Shown here: positions 21,801-32,779 of the stretch, one piece after another
Layout of the letters: every line of letters begins with the position of its first letter
Position numbering within the stretch: position 1 is the first letter of the stretch
Origin: Stomorhina lunata
Lineage: Eukaryota; Arthropoda; Insecta; Diptera; Rhiniidae
Direction of reading: 5' to 3'
Length of the DNA stretch: 64,000 bases
NCBI GenBank assembly: GCA_933228675.1
Contig: OW121741.1
Location: forward strand, 42,803,080-42,867,079
Made by a program: the position numbers and the translations under genes
The notes under the pieces: model-generated
Database searches by the model: none
Seen by the model: only the letters and a program-made list of their open reading frames with translations
Told to the model about the DNA's origin: nothing

Positions 21801-23121
21801 TATGCTTAATGTTTCTGGTATTGGAATTCAATTTGACGTCCGTTGGACAAAGCATATCTTTCAAGTGGCGAATGAAGCATTCAAGTGTCCCGGTTTTCTA
21901 AAACGGTGCAGGCGATACTTCACTTCGTCTGATCTCCTTACTATTTACACCACTTACATCCGACCGAAAATGGAATACAACTCTAATATATGGGCCGGTG
22001 CTTCAAGGTCTATTTTGGAGCTTCTCGAGCGAGTGCAGGAGAGGACGAAAGTGCTTATCGGTGAGAGACTCTATTGATTCACTAGAGGACCGTCGCAATG
22101 TGGGTTGTGTCACACTGTTCTATCGTTACTTCTAACGAAATCAGGGAACTTGTTCCCGAAACTCCGACTTTTTTACTCAATACACGTCATTCTGTTGGAG
22201 CTCATTCCTTCGTGATCGATTGGCCGGTAGACCAAACAACACACTACAACGAAAATTCATTATTCAGACGTACCGTTCGTATGTGGAATTCGCTCTCCGC
22301 AAAAGTTTTCCCTGCCAGTTGCAATATAGTTAAATTCAAATAAAATGTCCACAAACACTACTCCATTTATACTCCCTTCTATTACCTTTTTCCCTAGTTC
22401 CGGGGAAACATCGATTAATGTAGTAAGCTAACATGTGCCGTGAGTTCTCCCATAAGAACTATCAAAATGTGGGTTAGGACGTCGGGCTAGTAACGCACTC
22501 TTGGAAAAAAAAAAATACTATGAAAAGGTAAAATTAGAAGAAAAACGGCACCCTTATGCGACGTCCGAAACTTCAATGAAAAGACCAAGTAGAGGAAAGT
22601 CTTTTAAAGCTTGGCCTTCGAAATTGGAGATATGTACACAAGATCGGAGTACATGGAACTCTGAAATACTCTCGGGCTTTGACCTTAACAGGTTTTAAAT
22701 ATAAGCCATTTAAGTAAGTAAGTCATCATGGGATGGGACCTGACCTCCAGCTACGGATATCAAGGAAAGAGATAATCTTGAAAAACGAGGACCAAAAGAT
22801 CTTAATATTTTAGGTTTGCCGTGTATAAATTTACTTTTAATATGTGTTTCTAAAAAAAAAAAAAAATTTAAAACTCACCTGAGGTGTCCTACGACTAGTT
22901 CTTCTTATTGGTCTCGATGACCTATTGTTATCCTGATTTGTATTCTCGCTTGCATGCTGCTGCGTTTGGGCGGTTGGTAGATTTTGTGTTTCTGTCATGG
23001 TATAATTGAGCATTTGTTGTTGCTGCTGCTGTTGCTGGAGTTGTGAGAAATCATGAGAACCTATTAACTCGATCACTTGACTGTCGTGCATTTTTAAATT
23101 ACACATTAATTCATGGTTCAT
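18831..23121 (-). CDS. dimm: bHLH transcription factor Dimmed
   Basis: Coding exons on the minus strand: 23121-22879 (81 codons), 19775-19530 (82 codons) and 19460-18831 (209 codons plus stop), about 372 aa. Donors CAG|GTGAGT (22879) and CAG|GTGAGT (19530) and acceptors TACAG (19776) and TGTAG (19461) are all in phase 0. The basic region and helix 1 (about residues 129-163) read [20 protein letters not shown] then [15 protein letters not shown]. Loop and helix 2 (164-200) read [20 protein letters not shown] then [20 protein letters not shown]. This is the Mist1/Dimmed subfamily; Drosophila Dimm is of similar length. Flanks are low-complexity: a poly-Q tract near residue 30, a Ser/Gly-rich segment before the bHLH, and a Gln/Asn-rich C-terminus ending PFREFL. 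In flies Dimm acts in the nucleus of peptidergic neuroendocrine cells and drives the regulated secretory programme. Any 5' UTR exons upstream of 23121 are not identified. Confidence 0.93.
20090..20470 (-). pseudogene. LINE ORF2 C-terminal relic in dimm intron 1, interrupted by a MITE
   Basis: The minus strand gives [28 protein letters not shown], a decayed form of the C-terminal zinc-binding segment of RNase H-bearing LINEs (compare CRSC..EEEE..SHFLCHCPA in the element at 17.6 kb). A hairpin element (20167-20273) splits it. No intact frame. Confidence 0.6.
20167..20273. mobile_element. short hairpin MITE, about 107 bp
   Basis: Terminal inverted arms GGGGTTACTCCGTATTTCG and its near reverse complement CGAGATACGGAGTAACCCC, with a second pair TTCGAAAA..TTTTCTTTCGAA inside. 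A related but less complete copy is at 21249-21341, and a fragment at about 60003-60030. Target duplication not clear. Confidence 0.7.
20505..20740 (-). pseudogene. second LINE C-terminal relic in dimm intron 1
   Basis: It repeats much of 20090-20470 (minus strand [20 protein letters not shown]) at moderate divergence, including AAAAAGCGCATAAATCGGCC at both sites. It is either a tandem duplication of the relic or two separate truncated insertions of one family. Confidence 0.6.
20805..22345 (+). pseudogene. CR1/jockey-group LINE reverse transcriptase, degenerate, in dimm intron 1
   Basis: Frames pieced along the plus strand give [24 protein letters not shown] and [14 protein letters not shown] (20960-21250); then [20 protein letters not shown] (21370-21440) and [20 protein letters not shown]; then [59 protein letters not shown]; then [20 protein letters not shown] near 22280. 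Order and spacing match a non-LTR RT from motif 0 to the C-terminal domain. Frameshifts and stops are numerous and a MITE (21249-21341) interrupts it. It reads opposite to dimm. A shorter copy of the same family lies at 30238-30890. Confidence 0.85.
21249..21341. mobile_element. MITE related to 20167-20273, inside the LINE relic
   Basis: Begins TTACTGCGTATCTCGATTCG and ends ATATTTTCTTTCGAATCAAT, sharing GCATGCTTAAAGCATTG-like central sequence with the copy at 20167-20273. The right end is incomplete. Confidence 0.6.
22430..22715 (+). mobile_element. composite LINE-end element (head block plus RTE-like 3' end)
   Basis: Head block with ACGTCGGGCTAGTAACGCAC at about 22481, the conserved join near 22505-22530 (A-run, then TACTATGAAAA), then codons such as [20 protein letters not shown] resembling the RTE-like C-terminus, ending in a TTTAAGTAAGTAAGT tail. 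The same join is seen at 3660-4080 and 49558-49975. Confidence 0.65.
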
Positions 23122-23620
23122 TTTATGATTCTGTATTTTTAATAGGCGGGTTGTTCTGAAAGAGAAACGGGAAAAGTAAATATATGCAGATAAATACTTA
23201 AACTTGTAAATATTTTAATGAACAATATAAATCGTAGATCTAAATTCTTTTATTTGGACAAGTCACGTTTAACCGACCCGAACTTTTGGTAGGTGGAAGT
23301 AGCTATTCCTGAAAATATGTATGAAATATACAAACAATTCGTATAAAAGGTGATAGCTCGAACCCTGACAATGCACGTTCTATTGCCTTATATTCTAAAA
23401 TTTTTATTTAAACTATGTTGAACCTGAATCATATTTACTACATTGAATCAAATCGGATACTAAACGACAAACAGTATCGATTTCGCATAGTTCGCTTGAC
23501 TGTAGATCTTTTTTCAGGAAAGTGGTCTTATTTAATTCATCAAATGGGAAAGAATAGTCTCACTTGAGGAGAAATTGCATCATTATTACAGTATAGAATA
23601 TATATATATATAATTCCCCG
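23122..23620. other. upstream flank of the dimm first coding exon
   Basis: Probably the 5' UTR or an upstream intron of dimm on the minus strand. No TATA or initiator can be chosen with confidence. Ends in a short TA run near 23600-23612. Confidence 0.35.
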
Positions 23621-23907
23621 ATAACATTCCAATTGGGACAAGGGGTACTTCTATCAGATAATATGCTACATCCGATTCTATTTTTAGACTCATTGAAAGA
23701 GACCTACGTTTTAACTCCGGCTCCGAACAGCAAATGCATTAGTTAGAGAAGTTTTACATAGCCTAATACTCAATAACCAGTGGCTAGCTGAGTTATGAGG
23801 TAAAACCGTCGCTTTTTTGAAAACTTATTTGTTTCAAGTACCCGATACCCGAACTTGGGACCTTTGGTATGCTAGGCGGATAACTAACCTGCTATACCAC
23901 GGCGGTT
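23621..23907 (-). mobile_element. tRNA-derived SINE, copy 1
   Basis: On the minus strand the head reads CGCCGTGGTATAGCAGGTTA (an A box TGGTATAGCAGG), then CCTAGCATACC and a degraded B box near 23850. The body extends to the left end at CCAATTGGAATG (about 23625). It aligns along its length with 29930-30204, where the head is better preserved. It directly precedes a LINE relic that begins near 23940. Confidence 0.75.
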
Positions 23908-23939
23908 TACAAAAGTGTGGAATTATTAATGGAAAAGTT

Positions 23940-25740
23940 TGAATGCAATAAAACCAGCGCCATCTATGTGGATAAACAAGCGAGCCAAGCTGAATCAGTT
24001 GCAAGTAAAGGCGTTGTGTGGTAAACCTCACTTCCCTCAAAGTCCTATCCTGAGTAGTAGCGGTACACTTCTCCCGATCCCGGATGAAAATTTCATGAGC
24101 TGGACGGAACACTTCAAGTCAACATTAAACAATCCTATTGGATTATGCACTGACGGAAGTGCATAATGAAACCAACCATGACAGTATATTCAATGAAATT
24201 TCAGACAACCCACCAATAATACAAGAAGTAAAGAACGCCATGAAAAGTCTTAGGCGCAACAAGGCCCCGGACAATGACTACATCTCAGCGGAGATGCTTT
24301 TATGTGATGTTGAAGGATCGGCGAGACTATGGTACCCATTTGTGCGTAAAATATGGGAAGAAGAAGCTCTACCAACCTCCTGGAATGAAGGTATACTAGT
24401 CAAAATACCAAAAAAGGGTGACTCCAAAGACTGCAATAACTACAGGGAAATAACACTTCTTCCAATACCGAGCAAAATACTAAGTCGAGTAATTTTGAAT
24501 ATAAAAACCGATGCAATTTCTACTACACTCCGCGAAAATCTGTTTGTGTTCAGCGAAAGTCGATCTTGTGTTGACCTAATCAACACAGTAAGAATAGTAC
24601 TGGAGTAAAGTAATGAATTTCGCACCCCAAGCGTTTATAGACTTTATAAAAGACTTCGACAGTGCCAATAGGAGCTATCTATGAAGAATTTTTGAAAATC
24701 ATAACATGCCAATGAAAATTCTGAACTTAATTCGGGCAATGTACGTGGATTTTAAATGTCGGTTCCTACATAAAGGTAAATTGTCTAATCCGTTCGAAGT
24801 TACTACTGGAGTAAGACAAGGATGTATCTTGTCACCTATACTTTTTATCCTTGTCATCTACAATAAAATGCCCGCGGCTCTAAATGGTAGACACGGTATC
24901 CAATGAACAGCCTTTAAACAACTCGAGGATATGTCTTCTTAGCCAAAGCTCAGGTCACTTTAAAGGAAACGCTAGTATTATCACTGTTGAATCTCGGGCA
25001 GTTGGCCTCGAAATCAATATTCCCAAGACAAAGATTATGCCTGGAGGTTATGGCGCAAATCCGTCGACACACATCTATATGAATAACGAGTTTTCTCGAT
25101 GTGTAGGTACCTTTAATTATCGTGGTAGTTTGGTATCTACAAAAGTTGGCGCCGACGAGGATATTGAATCGCGTATTAATAAGGCAAAATCTGCATTCGG
25201 CATTCTCCGAGCTTTTTGGAAATCTCGGCAAATCTAAACAACATATAAGTTACGAATATATAACTCGAATGTCAAGTCCATCTTGTATTACGGTTGTGAA
25301 ACTTGGAAACATACAAATGCCGTCGATAAGCGCCTACAAACTTTTGCAAATAAATGCTTGCGGCAAATCCTTAATATATGGTGGCCGAATCGCATAAGAA
25401 ATTAAGATCTACTAAACTCTAAAAACCAAATTCCTGCTTCTATAGAGATATGCCAACAGAAATGGCGGTGGATAGGCCACACACTTCGAAGGCCAAATAC
25501 CAACATTGATCGACAAGTGCTTTGTTGGAATCCTCAAGGAAGCAGCCGTCGTGTTGGTGCACCTGCTAGAAAGTGAAAGGTCAATTTATGAGGAGTTACA
25601 AGCAGCAAACTACTAATGGAATGATGTATGCCTAACATTCGATATACAAGGATGGTTGAGGCCCTATGCGCCACTGGCAGTTAAGGATAACAGAAGAAGA
25701 ATCTATGTGTTGGCCTCTTCACCTTTCAGAGGAATCTATG
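23940..25740 (+). pseudogene. LINE reverse transcriptase relic (second, distinct family)
   Basis: Plus-strand peptides in several frames: FMSWTEHFKSTLNNP, EVKNAMKSLRRNKAPDNDYI, WEEEALPTSWNEGILVKIPK, KGDSKDCNNYREITLLPIPS (24070-24480); FKCRFLHKGKLSNPF and GVRQGCILSPILFILVI (24760-24860); INIPKTKIM (25010); SRINKAKSAFGILRAFWKSR and a C-terminal QKWRWIGHTLRRP (about 25460). This is a complete non-LTR RT domain order in decayed form. The FADD-type palm motif is not readable. Multiple frameshifts; certainly non-functional. Confidence 0.85.
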
Positions 25741-27225
25741 TGTTAGCCTCTTGACCTTTCATCCCATGTGTTATTTTTATGTTAAATCTAAATTTTTCAA
25801 AATTTTCCTGCAATCTTCAGACAGACTTTTAAGAATGTGCGTTAAATGTCACAATTCCTTAACTTAATACCGTTAAAAGCCACAGGTGCTTAAAAAGGAT
25901 ATCTTAAGTTAAGATGCATTTCTTATGTATTTAACAGCATGAACCAACAAGTAGCTTTTGTTATAAGGAACTCCTTTTGGTTTATTGTTGTCCTCTTAAA
26001 ATACACACACATATGAATATTTTGCACATTTACACGTGCATACGTCATATCTGTATGTGTGCGTAAAAGTACAATAATTGCGATGATGCATTTGGCGCCA
26101 TTTCGAATAGCAACACATGATGATGACTTTAATGATGATAAAATAAGTCTGTGTAAAATAGTTACAACTAAATACATACATATTCGTATTTGTTGTTAAA
26201 AGGAACAATTTTAATGTCAGTTGATCTTTAAAAATAATCTTAGTTTCTGCACTTTAATGTTTATTAAAAGAAAAACATTCTACTCGTAGTAATAAAAATT
26301 TTTATTTAAACAATTGTAACAACATTCGTAATGATTTGAAATGTCTTCTTTATGAGTTCTTAAAATTCTTACGCAAAAATTGAAATCATTATAAAACAAA
26401 AGTCCTGAATAACAAAACATTCACACTATTTCTTTGGAGACTGTCATATCTAGAAAAAATTGTTTTTTTTTTTAAACCACAAGAGGTCTGAATGGAATAC
26501 ATTAAGATTTTTAGAAACCATTTCAAAATCAATATAAATTTAGAAGGTTTTGTGATCGTCAAAACTGCAGTAAATTAAGAGATAAAAAGTGAAGTTTAAC
26601 TTTATACAGAAAAAATGTAAAAGAATTAAATGATGTGGAACGTGGTAGATAGATACCTTTGTTAATAAAAAACTTTTGTGTGAAAAATGCTTTATGCATT
26701 ATAAGGTCCCATACAATTTTAAGATTTTTTCAAAATTTTTTTATACTCGCTTTAGTTAAGATTTTAAGGCGTTTTGTTTTTGAAATTTTTTTCAAAATAC
26801 ACAGTTTTGAAATGCCTATAATATTTCTGAATTTTATGGACCCAGATCAGCCAAGGTCAAATAATTAATTTGCTACTACTAATTGCACTACTCCACGAAA
26901 TTAAACTTTTTGCGTTTTAATTGACCGCCACTATATTTATTTTATTTGTTGTGGTCTATTAATTATAAAAACATTCGAAATTTTTTATTTTTTTTTATTT
27001 TTATAAAATTTGCCGTTTTTAAAAGACTGATCCATTAATTTTGATCATATCTTTAAAACGGATTGTTCGGTTTTGTTGAAAATTACAGGAAACAATAACA
27101 AATACAAACATCTTTAAGTGCTTTTAAGATCATTTTTTGATATGCTTAACTTCATTCTAATTTTTTTATCTTTAAATTTAAATTTTTTTATTTTTTAAAA
27201 ATTCATAAAAAATCAAAGATAATCC
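25741..27225. other. intergenic, no gene seen
   Basis: AT-rich; CATACACA-type microsatellite near 26005-26060. The 70- and 84-residue minus frames at 25923-26208 overlap each other and look non-coding. Nothing recognisable. Confidence 0.4.
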
Positions 27226-27448
27226 GGTATGTGATGGAAATCGATCGTTTTCAAATCGATCGATTTTAGATATGTTTTTGAGATAATTTTGGCTTATTTT
27301 TCCAAAAAAAATCAAACCAAATAAAAAATAAAATATCAGTCAAACAGATCAAATCCCAAATTTTTTGGGGGAAAATGACCGAAAATTGCCTCAAAAATAT
27401 ATCTAAAATCGATCGATTTGAAAACGATCGATTTCCATCACATACCTG
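27226..27448. mobile_element. hairpin MITE with about 65-bp inverted arms
   Basis: Arms begin GGTATGTGATGGAAATCGAT on the left and its reverse complement ends at about 27448. Both arms carry a doubled ATCGATCG motif and a TTTTTGAG block. Central loop about 75 bp. No clear target duplication. Confidence 0.75.
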
Positions 27449-27725
27449 AATAAAAATATACTATTTTCATTACATGGTCACAAAACTGTGAATGTTTCAC
27501 ATAAAATAAACCTCATTTCCTGAAAATCCATTCATAAATAGTGATTTTGTTAACAAACAAGTAAATGAAGTGAGTAACAATACCAAGTATTTTGAAAATT
27601 GTAATTCTTACTTATTTTTTTAATTTTTCATATGAAAAATGTTTGTTAAGTTTTTAATTTATTGTTAATAAAATCACTTCTAATTATATTGTTAAGAACT
27701 TTTATAGTTTATGATTCTAATTTTT

Positions 27726-28413
27726 TATACCCTTCACTACCATTGGTGGAAAGGGTATTATAAGTTTGTGCTGATGTATGTAACGCATAGAAATATTTGT
27801 CTTAGACCCACCTTTTAGTATACCAATAGACTTAGAATCATTTTCTGAGTCGATTTAGCGATGTCCGTCCGTCCGTCTGGACGGCTGGCTGAACCCCCGT
27901 GTAAACCATGTAATCAAAGTACAGGTCGCAATTCTAAAGATAATTTGATGAAATTTTGCACAGATAACTTTTTTAAAAATGGGACCATGGCTATTGAAAT
28001 TCGTCAAAATCGGTCCATTATGTAAACCAAAATCACTGTACCAAATTTCGTTGGAATCGATCCACATTTGACCATATCTCCCATACAAACTCTTATGTCA
28101 AAACACACTAAATGAGACAAAAATCACTAAAACGCTCGTAAATCTAAAGATAATGAGAATTTTGAGTCTATTGTCTATTGTAATCAATCTGTTAAATTTC
28201 GAGATAATCGGTCCATATTTGACCCTAGTTCTCATATAAACCCAAATGACGGAAACAGCTTAAATATACAAGTTTTGAGAAAATGTTTGTATGATGGCAA
28301 AATTTAGCAAATATTTGTCTTTATACAGGAAAAAGAACACCTTTGACCTTAGTTGTAAAGGGTATCGTATGGTCGGGCTTGACCGATTATAGCACTATCT
28401 TACACGGCATTTA
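27726..28413 (+). mobile_element. DINE/Helitron-like element, subfamily A
   Basis: Starts TATACCCTTCACTACCATTG with a short stem, continues TTGTCTTAGACCCACCTTTT, GTCGATTTAGCGATGTCCG plus GTCC repeats, and ends with the hairpin GGTCGGGCTTGACCGA and CTATCTTAC. Same family as 33587, 36120, 46.4-47.7 and 50107. Non-coding. Confidence 0.75.
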
Positions 28414-28677
28414 CACATGCAAGTGCAAGCTCAATACATTTATATTTTTTACTAACACAATCACACTTCTGCAAGTTGTAGGCTCACTGGCAAGCGATTT
28501 TGATTGCCAGTGATTTTTTTACTTGCATGTCAGAAGAATACGTATACACAACTTGTAACAAGTCACCTACGTGTGTAAACGTACTGTTACTTGTTTTTAA
28601 ATTGAGTTCCACTTATGCAATTTTGAAAAAGAGTTGAACAGCCTGTTTTTATGTTACGTAGAACATTTCTGGGGGGA
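28414..28677. other. intergenic with small inverted repeats
   Basis: CTGGCAAGCGATTTTGATTGCCAG (28478-28505 region) is a hairpin, and GCATTTACACATGCAAGT and ACTTGCATGTC lie on either side. It may be a decayed MITE; ends could not be set. Confidence 0.35.
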
Positions 28678-28679
28678 GT

Positions 28680-29654
28680 TAAGGGTGGATTAGTTGAACT
28701 TAGCGTGAGGCTGCCTTAACGGAACGTCGCAGCTGATCGTTTCTATTGTATGTAAAGCAGTTAGAGCAGTTAGTATATTCTGCTGTCACTTAACCTTAAC
28801 GTCCGAATCTGTTAAAAATACAAAATCCTTAAGTTCTTAAGTGACAGTAATTAAGAGTGTTGACAATATGTTTATATGGAAAGACGCATAAATGAAAAAT
28901 ACATTGTAAAAACGTAAAATATTTGTATTTCTGTAATTATACTGAAATCATAGCAGAATTTGCATAAACAAAATTTGTAGTTAATTTTTTTATACAATAT
29001 TTTCCATAAATTATCTGTTTTTTATACAGTTTCATCATTTTTTTTTTTTAACAAATAGAGGTAATTTTATGTTCTGTAATGAGTCGAACGTTTAATAGCC
29101 GAAACGGTAATGCCAATAATCCTGTGACAAGCTGTGATTTGACACTGTTGATCTAATTTCTGTTCGGAGTGTTATCCCGACAAACCTGATATAATTAAGC
29201 ATTTTAAGGCCAAAATTTGTGATTTCATTGCTGAGATACTACCACATACACTCGAAATTTAGTTTAATTGGATGAGTGTAAGGTAAGGCCCGTCGTGTCA
29301 TAAATATGTATGAATAAACTAATATTTTACTTCTAACCAGTAAAGTTTTACTTTAAAACAAAAAAGAAATTTTTCGAAATTTTAAAGTCTTTGTTTTATA
29401 GAATTTTTAATTTTAAACTTTTAAGTCACTCATCCTTAAATGCCCCACCCTTTATATAAATATGTCTATTCGACAGAGCCCAAAATTGCTCTATTAATGT
29501 TGTTTTTTTTTAATAAATATAAAATAAGAATATTTTGTTTTGATTGTTTATGTCTAAATCATATGGCACGTCTTAAGATGTTCAATAATTGTCAGACGTT
29601 AAGTTGGCCGTTAAGGCAGCCTCACGCTAAGTTCAACTAATCCACCCTTCACGG
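28680..29654. mobile_element. TIR element, about 0.97 kb, about 43-bp inverted repeats
   Basis: The left end contains AAGGGTGGATTAGTTGAACT then TAGCGTGAGGCTGCCTTAAC; the right end (about 29597-29654) is the reverse complement. The interior is AT-rich with no transposase frame. Target duplication not found. Superfamily unassigned. Confidence 0.7.
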
Positions 29655-29671
29655 TTAAATTTGCACATTCG

Positions 29672-29817
29672 TGTAGACGTTCGCACCAAAACGTAACAAT
29701 TCCATTTTTTTATAAAATTGAGGTGCACAGAAAATATGTATAACTTTTTTTTAAAGAATTTTTAATGAAAAAAATAATTTATGATGAAATTGTTACGGTT
29801 TGGTGCAAACGTCTACA
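29672..29817. mobile_element. 146-bp MITE with 30-bp inverted repeats
   Basis: TGTAGACGTTCGCACCAAAA on the left pairs with TTTGGTGCAAACGTCTACA on the right. The pairing extends inward through CGTAACAATT. No coding content. Confidence 0.8.
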
Positions 29818-29929
29818 TATAATAGTTATTTATTTGTATTAGGGTTTGACTCTTTATGTTTTCGCTCTGTTACAGTAATACGAACCCGCGCATCGAGTAG
29901 ATATAGAAGTTTGGGAAGTCATTTAAATA

Positions 29930-30204
29930 CAACATTCCAATTGGAACAAGCGGTACTTCTCTCAGAAAATGACCTGCATCCGATATTTTTAGACTCATTT
30001 ACTCCGGCTCCGAACGGCAAATACATTAGTTAGAGAACTTTTACATAGTATAATACCCAATAATCAGTGGTTAACTGAGTTATGAGGTAAACCGCCGCTT
30101 TTTTATTTGAAAATTTATTTTTTTCAAGTGGGTCTGACCGGGGATCGAACTTGGGATCTCTTGTATGCTAGGTGGATGACTAACCTGCTATACCACGGCA
30201 GTTC
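29930..30204 (-). mobile_element. tRNA-derived SINE, copy 2
   Basis: The minus-strand head reads ACTGCCGTGGTATAGCAGG (A box TGGTATAGCAGG), TCCACCTAGCATACAAGAG (an anticodon-loop-like CTAGCAT, closest in feel to tRNA-Ala AGC), then AAGTTCGATCCCCGG (B box). A body of about 200 bp follows, ending near CCAATTGGAATG. It aligns throughout with 23621-23907. These features define a tRNA-headed SINE with an internal pol III promoter. It abuts a LINE 3' relic (30238-30890, same strand). Confidence 0.8.
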
Positions 30205-30237
30205 ACGGTTCATATATGGCGGGAAATAATACAATTT

Positions 30238-30890
30238 TTTTTTTTAATTTAGAACCAGCACTCAGGGGATGACCCCTATTTATGCGATGCATTGTGTTGG
30301 AACTAGGGAAATAGGTTATGGGAAGGAGCATAGATGGAGTAGTGTTTGTGAACATTTGATTTGAATTTACCTATATTGCAACTGGCAGGAACAATTTCTG
30401 TGGGAAGCGAATTCCACATACGAACTGTACGACTAAAGAACGAATTTTCTCTTTAGTGTGTTGTTCGGTCTAGCGGCCAATCGACCACAAAGGAATGTGC
30501 TGTAGCACAATGACGTGTGTTGCGTAAAAAAGTTCGAGTTTCGGGAACGAGTTCCCTGATTTCGTTAGAGCACATTCCAAAGTAGCAACTATAGAACAGT
30601 GAGACGCAACCCACATTGCGACGGTGCTCCAGTGAATCAATAGAGTTGGATACCCTACTGTCACCGATGAGCACTTTCGCCCTCTCTTGCACTCGGTCGA
30701 GAAGCTCCAAAATAGACTTCGAAGCACCGGCCCATACATGAGAGTTGTATTCCATTTTCGGTCGGATGTAGGTGGTGTAAATAGTAAGGAGATCAGAAGA
30801 AGTGAAGTATCTTTTACACCGTTTTAGAAAACCGAGGCACTTGAATGCTCCTTTCGACATTTGAAAGATATGCTTTGTCCAACGCACATA
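30238..30890 (-). pseudogene. CR1/jockey-group LINE C-terminal fragment
   Basis: A 144-codon minus-strand frame (30887-30453) encodes [60 protein letters not shown] and [20 protein letters not shown]. The strand continues with VRMWNSLP-like codons to an A-rich 3' end near 30240. It is 5'-truncated at about 30890. It is the same family as 20805-22345 but better preserved. No palm motif, so non-functional. Confidence 0.85.
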
Positions 30891-32779
30891 TTTTTAGTAT
30901 GGCCACACTAATTACGCTTTTATCACTTTTCGTGTTGACATATAAAACTACAACTTTTGTTTTATATCGGTCTTTGTGCAAATGGCTTCTTGTATGTAAA
31001 AACTAAGTGTAACCATTATATTAAATATGTATAAATATTTATAACAAAATGATCCCTACCAGTGGCAAAACATTTATTGTTAAATATTCAATGGACACAA
31101 CAACTCTTTGAATTCCACTTGTGTATTGGTCTGGGTGCATTATTTTTTGTTGGTCCAATCTTTGTAATGGTTGTAACCTTATAACCTTATTTCTTGATTT
31201 TCTAGCAACTCTAACAATCGTGATTCAATACAAAAACTCGAGTGTATTGAAAAACTTAAGAAATCCTAAGAAAACTTTAAACACTAAAGAAAATATAAAC
31301 TTAAAAAGAAAGAACTTGCAATATTCTATAGTTCATGGGAAAAGGTACAAGTACAAGCAAAAAGTGTCGCTTTGAATAGAAAAAAAGAAAAACCCCTACA
31401 GGTCATTTGATTGTTAAAACATGATGATGAAAAGTGCAAGAAAAACTTAAATAATAAAAGAAATACTTAACTGAAATAAAATGAAAGAAAATTATTGTTA
31501 ATGTGTTGTTGTTAAGTAATAGTTTTGTTTCTGCTGTTATTGTTGAGGTATTGTTTACACGTTGTCATACATACATTCATGTAAACAATGTAAAAACACA
31601 CACTTTTACTGTATAAATGACATTTTATAAAAGTGAAGAGAAGTTCCGAGAGTGAGAGGAACAAAATTCTTTATTCGGGTTATGTGTTAGTATGTGCAAG
31701 AGTAAAAAAGTGTGAGTGTATGCTTTTAAAACACTTTTTGATATCAAAAACATTTGCTGCACCAACTGTAATGCCATCAAATTATGAATTTAATCAGCCA
31801 CTGGTTGCACGTTGGATGCAACAAGTTTGTTGACCTCCTCGTTCTAAAAACACACACAAATACGTGCGAGAGAAAATATGTGTCGATTTTAGCCATTTGA
31901 TGGTCGAAAATAATGATTTTTTGGTTTAAAGGAGTAACAAGTGAAATCTAGATACACTTGAAAAATTTCAGACTTTTGATTTGTAAAAACAATTTATTCT
32001 TTAACCTTTAAGTGGAGAGGTAACATTTTTTGGCGTATTTGTGGAGGTCTTGGTAAATTTTACCCCTTTTAATTTTAACAAATTTTTTTGTTAAAAATAT
32101 ATCGTCACCTAAAATGCAAAAGGACGTAAGTACATTTCTAGGGCTTTTACAGGAGAAGCAAAAAACGTTATAACTTTTAAACTACAAGGAAAATTAAATC
32201 CAAATTTTGGAATAAGGTCAAGGCATCGGCAAAGAAAACTCTTAAAACTAAAATGATAAAAAACGTTTGGTTTTTAAGCAATTGCGAAAAAACAAAAGGG
32301 CTTAACTATAAGTTAAATATTTTCTGAAACCAAAAGGGCCATACCATACCATACAAATTTTGTGCAAAAATTTAAACCTTTCAAAATGCATTTTAAAAAT
32401 AGTAACAGTTTATTTTCGAAACATAAACTAATGTAAAAAGATAAGTTTTAAATAGTATAAAATGAGATATACAGAGGTTTTTTTTAAGAGTTATTTCAAA
32501 AATAACCCCGTAACTTTTAAACGGTTAAAGATACTTAAATGGAATTTCATATAGTTAGAACAGAGGAGCTTTAGAGTTGTAGACAAACTGGTCAATGATA
32601 TTTATTAGCCTTTCAAAAATCTTAGTCTCGGATAATAATTTTTTATAGATAAACAAAAAAAAAACATCATAACTTTTAAACTAAATAAAATTTTAAAATT
32701 TGGTTAACAATGCAACAGTAAAGACATCCCTGTTTTTGACCGTAAGCATAATAGCCAAATGTACTTTGGGTTGCTGTAT
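30891..32779. other. intergenic, no gene seen
   Basis: AT-rich. Scattered short frames (31121-31375, 31633-31833) lack recognisable domains or codon bias. The segment at about 31500-31900 is less repeat-like and could include non-coding exon or regulatory sequence, but nothing specific is visible. Confidence 0.4.

Noticed and set aside
28680..29654. piggyBac-type element with TTAA target
   Set aside because: TTAA is present on the left side only; the right flank is TTCACGG, so no TTAA duplication.
29930..30204. Functional tRNA gene
   Set aside because: The A and B boxes are good but the acceptor and anticodon stems do not close properly and a second copy shares the 200-bp non-tRNA body, so it is a SINE head.
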